In this document: in pieces, positions 1 through 9,577 of the stretch
Layout: each line of letters begins with the position of its first letter
How positions within the stretch are numbered: the first letter of the stretch is position 1
Assembly (NCBI GenBank): GCA_945905835.1
Contig: CAMDQJ010000012.1
Coordinates: forward strand, 1 to 52,330
Reading direction: 5' to 3'
Length of the DNA: 52,330 bases
From: Asaia bogorensis
GTDB lineage: Bacteria; Pseudomonadota; Alphaproteobacteria; Reyranellales; Reyranellaceae
Made by a program: the position numbers and the translations under genes
The notes under the pieces: model-generated
The model's input: the letters and a program-made list of their open reading frames with translations, nothing else
What the model was told of the DNA's origin: nothing
The model's database searches: none

Positions 1-248
1 CGTAACCTGAATAGCGATTTGAGAACAATGGGTTGGCAACCACCCCGAGGCTGCGTGCCACCGTGTAAACATCTAGTCAATACGATGACGGAACGGTAGC
101 GCCGGGAAGACACCGGGCTTCTACAGAGCTTTCCCCACATGCGCCTCGACATGCGCTGGGAGGAGGCCAGCCGCGGCTTGTCGGCGAGGCGCCACGGCGA
201 CATTGTGCGGCCCGCCAGCGACGGTAAATACCGAGCCGGCATCATCGT
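1..248. other. Leader region upstream of uvrC, no gene recognised
   Basis: I see no convincing reading frame, tRNA or terminator in this stretch. It probably holds the uvrC promoter, but no clear -35/-10 pair stands out. Any neighbouring gene to the left lies outside the window. Confidence 0.5.
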
Positions 249-2135
249 ATGACAACCGACCAGGAAACCGACACCAAATCGAACGAAGGCTCGCTTGCCG
301 AGGGCATGCGAATCATCGGCGAGTTCGTGCGCACGCTGCCGCGCAAGCCCGGTGTCTACCGCATGATCGCCGCCGACGGCGAGGTGCTCTATGTCGGCAA
401 GGCGCGCTCGCTGCGTAGCCGCGTCGCCGCCTACACCCAGCCGACGCGGCTAGTGACACGCCTGATGCGCATGGTGTCGGCGACCACAAACATGGAGTTC
501 TCGGTCACCGGCAGCGAGGCCGAGGCGCTGCTGCTCGAGAACAACCTGATTAAGCGCTTCCGGCCGCGCTTCAACGTGCTGCTGCGCGACGACAAGTCGT
601 TTCCCTATATCGTCATCCGTGGCGACACCGAATGGCCGCAGCTCGCCAAGCACCGCGGCGTGCGCGAGCCCAACAACGAGTATTTCGGTCCCTTCGCCTC
701 GGCGACCGCGGTCAATCGCACGCTTTACGCCCTACAGCGTGCCTTTCCGCTGCGCTCCTGCTCCGACGGCGTGTTTTCAGCGCGCACGCGGCCCTGCCTA
801 CAGTACCAGATCAAGCGCTGCACGGCGCCCTGCGTCGGCCGCATCGAGAAGGCCGAGTACGCCGCCATCGTCAGCGAAGTGCGCGGCTTCCTCGGCGGCC
901 GCAATCGCGAGATCCAGCAGGCGCTGTCGCAGCGCATGGAGCAGGCCTCGGGCAATCTCGAGTTCGAGCGCGCCGCCATCCTGCGCGACCGCATTCGCGC
1001 CCTGACGCAGATCCAATCGCACCAGTTCATCAGCCTGCATTCGATCGACGAGGCCGATATCTTTGCAGCACACGCCGAGGGCGGGCAGATCTGCATACAG
1101 GTGTTCTTCCTGCGCGCCGGCCAAAACCTCGGCAACCGCGCCTATTTCCCCGCCCACGCCAAGGAGCTCGACGAGCCCGAGGTGCTGTCGGCCTTCATCG
1201 GCCAGTTCTACGAGGCACGCCCCGCCCCCAAGCTGATCCTGACCAGCCACGACGTCGTCGAGCGCGAGCTGCTGGAAAGCGCGCTCGCCATCTCGGCCGG
1301 CCACAAGGTCGAGATCCGCCATCCCAAGCGCGGCGACCAGAAGGATGCGCTCGACCAGGCCGTCAACAACGCCCGCGAGGCGCTGGCGCGACGGCTGGCC
1401 GAGCGCAGCACGCAGCGTACCCTGCTGGAAGGATTGGCGCGGGTGTTCGGTCTCGACGCGCCACCCGAACGCATAGAGGTCTACGACAACAGCCATATCC
1501 AGGGCACGGCCGCGGTCGGCGCGATGATCGTCGGCGGGCCGGATGGCTTCATCAAGAATTCGTATCGCAAATTCAACATCAAGGCCGAGGGTGCGGCGGG
1601 CGACGACCTCGCCATGATGCGCGAGGTGCTGAGCCGCCGCTTTGGCCGGGCACTCAAGGAAAACCCCGAGCGCGACGAGGAGCACTGGCCCGACCTGGTG
1701 CTGATCGACGGTGGCGAGACCCAGCTCGAGGTCGCGCGCCAGGTGCTGAGCGAGCTTGGCCTCGAGGATATCGCCATCGTCGGCGTCGCCAAGGGTCCGG
1801 ACCGCGACGCCGGCCGCGAGCGCTTCTTCATGCCGGCCCGGGCGCCCTTCACGCTCGAACCACGCGATCCGGTGATGTATTTCCTCCAGCGCCTGCGCGA
1901 CGAGGCGCATCGCTTCGCCATCGGTACGCATCGTACACGGCGCTCCAACGAACTGATGCGTTCGGCGCTCGACGAGGTGCCGGGCATCGGCGCCGGCCGC
2001 AAGAAAGCCCTGCTACATCATTTCGGCAGTGCCCGTGCAGTGGCTGTCGCCACCATCGAGGACATCAAGGCGGTGCCGGGAATCTCCGTGGCGCTCGCCC
2101 AGAAAATCCATGACCACTTCCAGAGCGGTCGTTAA
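249..2135 (+). CDS. uvrC: Excinuclease ABC subunit UvrC
   Basis: UvrC makes the dual incisions on either side of a bulky DNA lesion after UvrA-UvrB recognition in nucleotide excision repair. The 628-residue length is normal for the family. An N-terminal GIY-YIG-type nuclease domain is seen at about residues 30-110 (PGVYRM followed by VLYVGKA). A UVR motif that contacts UvrB lies near 215-250. The C-terminal RNase H-like nuclease carries EVYDNSHIQG near residue 410 and VLIDGG near 485. The last 60 residues form tandem helix-hairpin-helix motifs (EVPGIGAGRKKALL and AVPGISVALAQKI). The ATG at 249 gives a short N-terminal extension before the nuclease. The gene is followed 18 bases later by pgsA, a common order in alphaproteobacteria. 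Confidence 0.97.
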   Translation: MTTDQETDTKSNEGSLAEGMRIIGEFVRTLPRKPGVYRMIAADGEVLYVGKARSLRSRVAAYTQPTRLVTRLMRMVSATTNMEFSVTGSEAEALLLENNLIKRFRPRFNVLLRDDKSFPYIVIRGDTEWPQLAKHRGVREPNNEYFGPFASATAVNRTLYALQRAFPLRSCSDGVFSARTRPCLQYQIKRCTAPCVGRIEKAEYAAIVSEVRGFLGGRNREIQQALSQRMEQASGNLEFERAAILRDRIRALTQIQSHQFISLHSIDEADIFAAHAEGGQICIQVFFLRAGQNLGNRAYFPAHAKELDEPEVLSAFIGQFYEARPAPKLILTSHDVVERELLESALAISAGHKVEIRHPKRGDQKDALDQAVNNAREALARRLAERSTQRTLLEGLARVFGLDAPPERIEVYDNSHIQGTAAVGAMIVGGPDGFIKNSYRKFNIKAEGAAGDDLAMMREVLSRRFGRALKENPERDEEHWPDLVLIDGGETQLEVARQVLSELGLEDIAIVGVAKGPDRDAGRERFFMPARAPFTLEPRDPVMYFLQRLRDEAHRFAIGTHRTRRSNELMRSALDEVPGIGAGRKKALLHHFGSARAVAVATIEDIKAVPGISVALAQKIHDHFQSGR

Positions 2136-2153
2136 GGTGCGCCTGCCCTCATC

Positions 2154-2735
2154 ATGATGCTTCTCAACACCGCCAACATCCTGACGCTGTCGCGCATCGC
2201 CGCGATTCCGCTAGTCGTGGCCTGCTTCTGGCTCGACCGCGGCTGGTCGCAGTGGCTGTCGATGATCCTGTTCGTCGCCGCTGCCGTGACCGACTGGTTC
2301 GACGGCTATTTCGCGCGGCGCTATCACCAGATCTCGCGCTTCGGCCGCTTCCTCGATCCGATCGCCGACAAGCTGCTGGTCGCCGCCGCCCTGCTGATGC
2401 TGGTCGACGACGGCCCGCTGCGCGGCGTCCATGTGCTGGCCGCCCTCATCATCCTCGCCCGCGAGATCCTGGTCTCCGGCTTGCGTGAGTTCCTGGCCGA
2501 GCTGCGCGTCGGCCTGCCGGTGAGCCAGCTCGCCAAATGGAAGACCGCTGTGCAGATGACCGCCATCGCCTTCCTGCTGGTCGGCGACGCGGCGTCTCCC
2601 ACCATCACAATGCTCGGGATTTGGCTGATCTGGATCGCTGCCGCGTTGACCCTGTTGACAGGCTACGACTATCTGCGCACCGGATTGCGCCACATGGCGG
2701 AGGATCCGCCCGTCGCGCCGGGGGCCGGAGAATGA
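2154..2735 (+). CDS. pgsA: CDP-diacylglycerol--glycerol-3-phosphate 3-phosphatidyltransferase
   Basis: The enzyme transfers a phosphatidyl group from CDP-diacylglycerol to glycerol-3-phosphate, the committed step to phosphatidylglycerol and cardiolipin at the inner membrane. The protein has 193 residues and several hydrophobic helices. The complete CDP-alcohol phosphotransferase signature D-x2-DG-x2-AR-x8-G-x3-D-x3-D is present at about residues 44-69 (starting DWFDGYFAR, ending LDPIAD). Two adjacent ATG codons are possible starts (2154 and 2157); the MMLLNTANILTLSR beginning matches the family. It lies just after uvrC, and its TGA stop overlaps the moaD ATG, implying translational coupling. 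Confidence 0.95.
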   Translation: MMLLNTANILTLSRIAAIPLVVACFWLDRGWSQWLSMILFVAAAVTDWFDGYFARRYHQISRFGRFLDPIADKLLVAAALLMLVDDGPLRGVHVLAALIILAREILVSGLREFLAELRVGLPVSQLAKWKTAVQMTAIAFLLVGDAASPTITMLGIWLIWIAAALTLLTGYDYLRTGLRHMAEDPPVAPGAGE

Positions 2736-2983
2736 GGGTCCGCTACTTCGCCTGGATGAAGCGTATCGTCGGGGTGCCGGAAGAAACCATCGACCTGCCT
2801 GCCGGCGTCGCGACGGTGGGCGAGCTGGTGGCCTGGCTGCGCGATCGCAGTCCCGGCCACGCCGAGGCGCTGGCCGAGGGCGCGGCCTTCGGCGCCGCCG
2901 TGGACCAGCGCACCGCCACTTTCGACGTCAGCATCAAGGGCGCCGGCGAAGTGGCGTTCTTTCCGCCCTTCACGGGCGGCTAG
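2732..2983 (+). CDS. moaD: Molybdopterin synthase sulfur carrier subunit
   Basis: MoaD carries the thiocarboxylate sulfur that MoaE inserts into cyclic pyranopterin monophosphate to form molybdopterin. The 83-residue protein has the ubiquitin-like MoaD/ThiS fold pattern and ends in the obligatory Gly-Gly (PPFTGG), the site of adenylation and thiocarboxylation. The ATG at 2732 overlaps the pgsA stop in an ATGA arrangement; longer upstream extensions in this frame would run through pgsA and are not needed. moaE follows after 8 bases, so the two subunits are co-transcribed. Confidence 0.95.
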   Translation: MRVRYFAWMKRIVGVPEETIDLPAGVATVGELVAWLRDRSPGHAEALAEGAAFGAAVDQRTATFDVSIKGAGEVAFFPPFTGG

Positions 2984-2991
2984 GTGCACCC

Positions 2992-3462
2992 ATGGCCGTA
3001 CGCGTCCAGGAAGCGGATTTCGACGTCGGCGCCGAGCTCGACGCACTAACCAAGGACAACAAGCGCATTGGCGGGCTCGCGGTGTTCGTCGGCCTGGTGC
3101 GCGAGATGCATGTGCGCGAGGGCCTGCATCGCGACCGCATCGATGCGCTGACGCTGGAGCACTATCCCGGCATGACAGAGAAGGCGTTACAGGACATCGA
3201 GGCCGAGGCGCACAAGCGCTGGCCGCTCGAGGCGACGCTGATCGTGCACCGCCACGGACGGATGGAAGCGGGCGAGCGCATCGTGCTGGTTGCCGTCGGC
3301 TCGCCGCATCGCGAAGCCGCCTTCGAGGCCTGCGAGTTCCTGGTCGACTGGCTGAAAACCAAGGCGCCCTTCTGGAAGCTGGAAGAAACCCCCGCCGGCG
3401 AGAAATGGGTGGGTGGGCACGAGGGCGACGACAAGGCCGCCGCGCGCTGGGAGAAGAAATAG
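2992..3462 (+). CDS. moaE: Molybdopterin synthase catalytic subunit
   Basis: MoaE forms the catalytic dimer of molybdopterin synthase and receives sulfur from the MoaD C-terminus. The protein has 156 residues, the usual size. Family features are the EHYPGMTEKAL segment, the HRHGRMEAGE loop, the GSPHREAAFEAC stretch and the catalytic-lysine region LKTKAPFWKLEE near residues 120-131. It directly follows moaD. The downstream 116 bases, up to the convergent end of ilvE, contain no recognisable gene. Confidence 0.95.
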   Translation: MAVRVQEADFDVGAELDALTKDNKRIGGLAVFVGLVREMHVREGLHRDRIDALTLEHYPGMTEKALQDIEAEAHKRWPLEATLIVHRHGRMEAGERIVLVAVGSPHREAAFEACEFLVDWLKTKAPFWKLEETPAGEKWVGGHEGDDKAAARWEKK

Positions 3463-3578
3463 CGCCTTGCCCTAATGGGCCGCGCGACGCGCCTCCAGCG
3501 CGCCGTGCATTTGCGGCACGACGGCAGCACCTTCGCCGATCGCACCGCCCACCTGACCACCGCCGCCCCCGCAAGCGG

Positions 3579-4483
3579 TCAACCGGCCGGAAAGAGGTGC
3601 GTCGCCTCACCAAAACCTTCGCAATCGGGCTGGCGCACCAGTTCCTGGAAGTCGGCCATCAGCACCCGCGCAACCGGGCCCGCCTGGTAGTGATGCCCGT
3701 CGACCGAACCCACCGGCACGATCTCGGCCGCCGTGCCGCACAGGAACACCTCGCTCGCCTTGCCGAGTTCCTCCGGCAGCACCTGCCGCTCCTTGACCTC
3801 GATGCCGCGTTTTTGGGCCAGGCCCATCACGGCGCGCCGCGTGATGCCGTCGAGGAAATTCTCCGGCGTCGGGGTCACCATCTTGCCGTCGATCACCAGG
3901 AAGATGTTGGCGCCCGTCGATTCAGCGAGATGACCCTTCCAGTCGAGCATCAGCGCGTCGTCGAAGCCGGCCTTGAGCGCGCGGTCCTTCTCGAGCCCGC
4001 AGATGATGTAGAGGCCGGCCACCTTGGCGTGGCCCGGCGCACTCTCGGGCGAGGGCCGGCGGTACTTCGCCATGGTGACGTTGATGCCCGCGTCGCGCGC
4101 CTGCACCGAGAGCCTGCCCTCGTTGCCCCACGGCGCGATGGCGAGATGCACCGTCGTGCCGATGCCCGACACGCCCAGCACTTCCGAGCCGCGCCAGGCG
4201 ATCGGCCGCACGTAGCCGAAACAGAGCTTGTTGGCCTTTACGACGGCACGCGTCGCGTCCTCGATCTGCTTCAGCGTCCACGGCAGTTCGTAGTCGAGCA
4301 GGCGTGCGGGGTTGATCAGGCGCTGGCTGTGCGCGGCGAGGCGGAAGACGCGGCCCTCGTAGATGCGCTCGCCCTCGAAGACGGCCGAGCCGTAATGCAG
4401 GGCATGGGTGAGGACATGCATGCGCGCGTCGCGCCATTGCGTCAGCCCCCGTCGAGCCAGATAAAGCCGTCGCGGTCATCCAT
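3579..4483 (-). pseudogene. ilvE: Branched-chain amino acid aminotransferase (short bacterial type), apparent -1 frameshift near the N-terminus
   Basis: This is a PLP-dependent class IV transaminase for the last step of leucine, isoleucine and valine synthesis. From the ATG at 4421 the frame reads HVLTHALHYGSAVFEG and continues intact to residue 280, with the probable PLP lysine region AKVAGLYIICGLEKD. The family normally has about 20 more N-terminal residues. They are visible in another frame from the ATG at 4483 (MDDRDGFIWLDG), followed in the main frame by LTQWRDAR. The two frames meet at a run of five G on the minus strand (plus-strand C at 4446-4450); a sixth G would give one frame of 301 residues. 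It is either a true one-base deletion, a sequencing error in a homopolymer, or a gene now starting at 4421. A second full-length ilvE lies at 8067. Confidence 0.85.
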
Positions 4484-4516
4484 CCTTTAGGACATTGCGC
4501 CTTCCGCTTTTTAAAG

Positions 4517-4591
4517 GGTCTAAACTGGTCGTTTTAGACCTCTTTAATGTAATGTTCGGGATAAATAGGTCAATATTGCTGACATTGTCAA
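4517..4591 (-). promoter_or_regulatory. Putative ilvE promoter with downstream operator dyad
   Basis: On the minus strand a TTGACC box (4573-4568) is separated by 16 bases from TACATT (4551-4546). A perfect TTGACA lies slightly upstream (4591-4586). Just downstream of the -10, covering the expected start of transcription, is the dyad GGTCTAAA-N8-TTTAGACC (arms 4517-4524 and 4533-4540), flanked by a further TAAAG/CTTTA pairing. This placement is typical of a repressor site. The surrounding 100 bases are AT-rich against a GC-rich background. The regulator is unknown; the dyad could instead be part of a terminator for the upstream GST gene, although no T-run follows it. Confidence 0.5.
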
Positions 4592-4658
4592 TAACGCTGA
4601 CCAAATGTTGAAAATTCAACGGCTTAGGGTGCGCTCGCGGCGTCGAAGCAAAACAAAT

Positions 4659-4693
4659 CTCATCCTGCGGAGCGGTGCGTCTCGAAGGATGAG
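4659..4693. repeat. REP-like palindromic element
   Basis: Inverted arms CTCATCCT (4659-4666) and AGGATGAG (4686-4693) enclose a GC-rich loop. The wording (CATCCT...CTCGAAGGATGAGG) is like the dispersed intergenic palindromes common in alphaproteobacteria. It sits just after the GST stop and may also act as a transcript end. Confidence 0.5.
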
Positions 4694-4714
4694 GTTGGGT
4701 GTCGGTGACCCGTT

Positions 4715-5356
4715 CTAGGTGAGGAGCGGCGTCATATCCGGATCGCCTTTTTTCATCGCCCGCTGATAGGCGGGGCGACCGCCGATGCGCTGCAGGTAGG
4801 CGAGGATGGCCGGATAAGGCTTTAGATCGAAGGCATAGAACAGGCGCATGGTCGTCAGCGTAAAGACGAGCATGATGTCGGCCGTCGTGAGCTCGCGGCC
4901 GGCGAGATACTCGACCGTGGCAAGGCGTGCTTCGAGCAGGCCGAGCGCGAGATCGAGACGGCCCTTCATCGCGCGCATCAGCGCATTGTCCTCGCCGAGG
5001 TTCAATCGCCCGAGGATCATGTTGCGGCCGGTGGCGGGCTGCAGCGTGCCGTTGGCGAAATGGAACCAGTAGACGAACTGCGCAAAATCGGGGTGGTCGG
5101 CCGCCAGCACGAGACGGCCCTTGCCGTATTTGGCGGCGATGTACTCGACGATGGCGCCCGATTCGGCCATCAGCACGTCGCCGTCGTTGATCACCGGCGC
5201 GGCGCCGAGGGGATGCAGCGCCTTGTATTCGGGCGGTGCCAGCCTGGTGACCTTGTCGCGATCGTAGATCTTCAGCTCGTAGGGAATGCCGAGCTCTTCG
5301 CAAAGCCACACGATGCGTTCGGATTGGGACTTTCCAAGATGATGAACGGTCAGCAT
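4715..5356 (-). CDS. Glutathione S-transferase family protein
   Basis: The 213-residue protein has the GST layout: an N-terminal thioredoxin-like domain (residues 1-80) and an all-helical C-terminal domain (90-205). The N-terminal glutathione-binding part shows LTVHHLGKSQSERIVWLCEELGIPYEL, with Ser near residue 10 as the likely catalytic residue, the cis-proline segment GAAPVIND, and the ESGAIVEYIAAKYG motif that binds the gamma-glutamyl group. The substrate cannot be told from sequence. It is transcribed divergently from petP with 124 bases between start codons and lies upstream of ilvE on the same strand, separated by about 230 bases holding a palindrome and a promoter. Confidence 0.88.
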   Translation of the reverse strand: MLTVHHLGKSQSERIVWLCEELGIPYELKIYDRDKVTRLAPPEYKALHPLGAAPVINDGDVLMAESGAIVEYIAAKYGKGRLVLAADHPDFAQFVYWFHFANGTLQPATGRNMILGRLNLGEDNALMRAMKGRLDLALGLLEARLATVEYLAGRELTTADIMLVFTLTTMRLFYAFDLKPYPAILAYLQRIGGRPAYQRAMKKGDPDMTPLLT

Positions 5357-5480
5357 CTATTTGGCCGCCATGGTCTTTGCTCCCTGCAGGGTGCAAGAAT
5401 ATGGCCGAAAAACAGGCCGGTCCATTACATTGCCCTCATGGGTGTCAACGCAACGCGACGGGCCTATAGTTGCCGCTGGC

Positions 5481-5978
5481 ATGGTGGAATCCCGGTCTCC
5501 CGCGAACCCGCTGTTTCTGCGCGACGAGGAGTTGCGGCAGGGCATTGAGCTGTTGTTCTACGCCTACCGCGACTTCACGTTCGAGTCGGACCAGCAGCTC
5601 AAGCGCACCCAGCTCGGTCGCGCCCATCACCGCGCGCTCTATTTCATCGGCCGCCATCCCGGCCAGACCGTGGGCCACCTGCTGTCGATCGTGAAGGTCA
5701 CCAAGCAGTCGATCAGCCGCGTGCTCAAGGACCTGCTCGAGCAGGGCTACGTCGAGCAGAAGAGCGGCGCGCGCGACCGCCGCGAGCGCCGGCTCGAACT
5801 CACCGAGAAGGGCAAGAAGCTCGAGCCTGAACTGACCGAGCGCCAGAGCCAGCGCTTCGCCCGCGCCTACCGCGAGACCGGCGCCGAGGCCGTCGAAGGC
5901 TTCCGCAAGGTGCTGCTCGGCCTGCTCGATCCGGTGGAGCGCGCCGAGGTCGAGAAGCGGATCCGCAGCGGCCGCTGA
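5481..5978 (+). CDS. petP: MarR-family transcriptional regulator, PetP-like
   Basis: PetP is a MarR-type winged-helix DNA-binding protein known from Rhodobacter capsulatus, where petP and petR are needed for cytochrome bc1 expression. This 165-residue protein opens with the PetP-typical FLRDEELRQGIELLFYAYRD and continues with GRAHHRALYFI; the recognition helix region reads VTKQSISRVLKDLLEQGYVEQ and the wing DRRERRLELTEKG. I chose the ATG at 5481 because the family starts close before the FLRDEELRQG block; in-frame sequence reaches back to 5361 but lacks family resemblance. petR follows 7 bases downstream, so the two are co-transcribed. Confidence 0.87.
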   Translation: MVESRSPANPLFLRDEELRQGIELLFYAYRDFTFESDQQLKRTQLGRAHHRALYFIGRHPGQTVGHLLSIVKVTKQSISRVLKDLLEQGYVEQKSGARDRRERRLELTEKGKKLEPELTERQSQRFARAYRETGAEAVEGFRKVLLGLLDPVERAEVEKRIRSGR

Positions 5979-5985
5979 CGCAAGA

Positions 5986-6690
5986 ATGGACGCCTCGTCC
6001 GACAAGCCGCACATCCTGGTGGTCGACGACGACAACCGCCTGCGCGAACTGCTGAAATCGTTCCTGTCGCGCAATGGCTTTCGCGTCACATCGGCCGGCA
6101 ACGCCGGCGAAGCGCGCCAGCGCCTGGAATCGCTCGACTTCGATCTGATCGTGCTCGACGTCATGATGCCGGGCGAAACCGGGCTCGATTTTGCCGGAGC
6201 CCTGCGCAAGACCGGCGACGTGCCGATCCTCATGCTGACGGCCATGGGCGATCCCAAGGACCGCATCGCCGGCCTCGAGAAGGGCGTCGACGACTATCTC
6301 GGCAAGCCGTTCGAACCGCGCGAACTGCTGCTACGTATCCAGAGCGTGCTGCGCCGCGGCCGGCCGGTGGCCCCGCCAGCTCCGGCTGAACCGGCGCGGC
6401 AGGTGCGGTTCGGACCGATGGAATTCGACATCGATCTGGGCGAGCTCAGGGCAAAGGGCAAGCGCGTGGCGCTGACCGATGCCGAAACCGCGCTGCTGCG
6501 CGCCTTCGTCGCCCGCATCGGCGACGTGCTGAGCCGCGAGACGCTGTGCAAGAGCGTCGGCGCCGCCGTCAACGAGCGCGCCATCGACGTGCAGGTGACC
6601 CGGCTGCGCCGCAAGATCGAGCCGGACCCGACTTTCCCGCGCTATCTGCGCACGGTGCGCGGCCAGGGTTACCGGCTGGTCGACGCATGA
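5986..6690 (+). CDS. petR: OmpR-family response regulator, PetR-like
   Basis: The 234-residue two-component response regulator has a receiver domain (about residues 5-120) with the acidic pocket VVDDD, phosphoacceptor Asp58 in LIVLDVMMPG, a conserved Thr in MLTAMGD and Lys in YLGKPFEPREL. A proline-rich linker (about 126-137) leads to an OmpR-type winged-helix DNA-binding domain (about 140-232) ending RYLRTVRGQGYRLVDA. Position after petP matches the R. capsulatus petP-petR pair, which controls the petABC genes. Those genes lie about 42 kb away in this window. The sensor kinase gene begins 10 bases after this stop, so this response regulator has an obvious cognate kinase. Confidence 0.88.
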   Translation: MDASSDKPHILVVDDDNRLRELLKSFLSRNGFRVTSAGNAGEARQRLESLDFDLIVLDVMMPGETGLDFAGALRKTGDVPILMLTAMGDPKDRIAGLEKGVDDYLGKPFEPRELLLRIQSVLRRGRPVAPPAPAEPARQVRFGPMEFDIDLGELRAKGKRVALTDAETALLRAFVARIGDVLSRETLCKSVGAAVNERAIDVQVTRLRRKIEPDPTFPRYLRTVRGQGYRLVDA

Positions 6691-6700
6691 GTCCCGGCGC

Positions 6701-8035
<1,335 letters not shown>

Positions 8036-8066
8036 GATAGAGTGGCCCGCAAAATCAGAGAGAGCC

Positions 8067-9161
8067 ATGTCCAAGACGCAGTCCCTTAAGTTCGTCCGCC
8101 ATCCCCACCCCTCGCCAGTCTCCGCCGACAAGCGTGCCGCCCTGCTGGCCAACCCCGGCTTCGGCCGGGTGTTCAGCGACCATATGGTGACCATCCACTA
8201 CAGCGATGCCGACGGCTGGCACGATGCGCGGGTCGAGCCGCGCGGCCCCATTTCGATGGATCCAGCCGCGGCCGTGCTGCACTACGCCCAGGAGATCTTC
8301 GAGGGCCTGAAGGCCTACAAGACCGCCGGCGGCGGCGCGACCCTGTTCCGTCCGCGCGAGAATGCGCGCCGCTTCCAGCAATCGGCCGAGCGGCTCGCCA
8401 TGCCGCTGCTGCCCGAGGAGATCTTTCTCGAGGCCGTCGACCAGCTCGTCAACATCGACCGCGACTGGATTCCGGGCGGCGACGGCAGCCTCTACATCCG
8501 GCCCTTCATGTTCGCCAACGAGACGTTCCTCGGCGTGAAGCCCTCATCGGATTACCTCTTCATCGTCATCGCCTCGTCGGTCGGTTCCTACTTCAAGTCG
8601 GGCGCCGATGCGGTGTCGGTCTGGGTCTCCCAGGAATTCACGCGCGCCGGGACGGGCGGCACGGGTGCGGCCAAGTGCGGCGGCAACTACGCCGCCAGCC
8701 TGCTCGCGCAGGCCGAAGCGACCCGGCACGGCTGCGACCAGGTCGTGTTCCTCGACGCCGCCGAGCGCAAGTGGGTGGAAGAGCTGGGCGGCATGAACGT
8801 GTTCTTCGTCTTCAACGACGGCTCGATGTCGACGCCACCGCTCGGCGGCACGATCCTGCCGGGCATCACCCGCTCCTCCCTCCTCACGCTGGCCAAGGAC
8901 AAGGGAATCGCTGTGCGCGAGGAACGCTATTCCTACGACCAGTGGAAGGCCGACGCGGGCAGCGGCCGCCTGCGCGAGGCCTTCGCCTGCGGCACCGCCG
9001 CGGTCGTGACGGCGATCGGCACGGTTCGCACTCCCGAGGGCGAGTTCAAGATCGGCAATGGCGGCCCGGGCACGCGGACGGAGGAGCTGAGGTCGGCGCT
9101 GGTCGAAATCCAGCGCAGCCGTACGCCGGACCCGCACGGCTGGATCCACAAGGTCTTCTAA
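8067..9161 (+). CDS. ilvE: Branched-chain amino acid aminotransferase (long type)
   Basis: The 364-residue class IV PLP transaminase belongs to the longer BCAT group (eukaryote-like length), unlike the 300-residue enzyme at 3579-4483. Visible family features are LHYAQEIFEGLKAY near residue 70, the PLP lysine segment GTGAAKCGGNYAASLL, the ELGGMNVFFVF block and GTAAVVTAIGTV near the end. It should interconvert Leu, Ile and Val with their 2-oxo acids. The ATG at 8067 has an AG-rich leader; the in-frame sequence before it is the kinase region read in another frame. It lies 31 bases after the kinase and may be read through from petPR. Its stop overlaps the end of the convergent csaA gene by four bases. 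Confidence 0.95.
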   Translation: MSKTQSLKFVRHPHPSPVSADKRAALLANPGFGRVFSDHMVTIHYSDADGWHDARVEPRGPISMDPAAAVLHYAQEIFEGLKAYKTAGGGATLFRPRENARRFQQSAERLAMPLLPEEIFLEAVDQLVNIDRDWIPGGDGSLYIRPFMFANETFLGVKPSSDYLFIVIASSVGSYFKSGADAVSVWVSQEFTRAGTGGTGAAKCGGNYAASLLAQAEATRHGCDQVVFLDAAERKWVEELGGMNVFFVFNDGSMSTPPLGGTILPGITRSSLLTLAKDKGIAVREERYSYDQWKADAGSGRLREAFACGTAAVVTAIGTVRTPEGEFKIGNGGPGTRTEELRSALVEIQRSRTPDPHGWIHKVF

Positions 9162-9499
9162 AAGAGCCGGCCGCCGTTCGGCACGACCTGGTCGGGCGCG
9201 AACAGCACGACGCCGCCGTCTTGTGCCGGAAAGCCTAGGGTCAGCACCTGCGACATGAACTTGCCGATCTGGCGCGGTGGGAAATTGACCACTGCGGCGA
9301 CCTGGCGCCCGATCAGGCACTCCGGCGTGTAATGCACGGTGATCTGGGCCGAGGATTTTCTAGTGCCGATCTCCGGCCCGAAATCGATCACGAGCTGTAG
9401 CGCCGGCTTGCGCGCGCCCTCCAGCGGCTTGGCTTCGAGGATGGTGCCGACGCGGATGTCGACCCTGGCGAAGTCGTCGTAAGTGATCTGATCGCTCAT
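9158..9499 (-). CDS. csaA: tRNA-binding domain protein, CsaA family
   Basis: The 113-residue protein is a single OB-fold tRNA-binding domain (about residues 10-110), as in CsaA and the C-terminal domain of MetRS. The pattern FARVDIRVGTILEAKPLEGARKPA, the SSAQITVHY strand, AAVVNFPPRQIGKFMSQVL and the closing PDQVVPNGGRLF are all characteristic. CsaA has been described as having chaperone-like or secretion-related activity in Bacillus; its role in alphaproteobacteria is not established. It is convergent with ilvE. Confidence 0.92.
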   Translation of the reverse strand: MSDQITYDDFARVDIRVGTILEAKPLEGARKPALQLVIDFGPEIGTRKSSAQITVHYTPECLIGRQVAAVVNFPPRQIGKFMSQVLTLGFPAQDGGVVLFAPDQVVPNGGRLF

Positions 9500-9512
9500 G
9501 GCAGCAGCCTAA

Positions 9513-9548
9513 CCAAAAGAAAAGGGGTTGCCCATAAGGCAGCCCCTT
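9513..9548 (-). terminator. Rho-independent terminator of the phasin gene
   Basis: An 11-base-pair stem (arms 9522-9532 and 9538-9548, one wobble pair) closes a five-base loop. On the minus strand the hairpin is followed directly by TTTTCTTTT. It lies 29 bases beyond the phasin stop codon, before csaA. Confidence 0.85.
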
Positions 9549-9577
9549 CTCGCCGTCCGCGCAAGCGCCGGTCGGTC

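Noticed and set aside
2252..2488. Many Arg-rich plus-strand frames within known genes
   Set aside because: These are out-of-frame shadows of GC-rich coding sequence.
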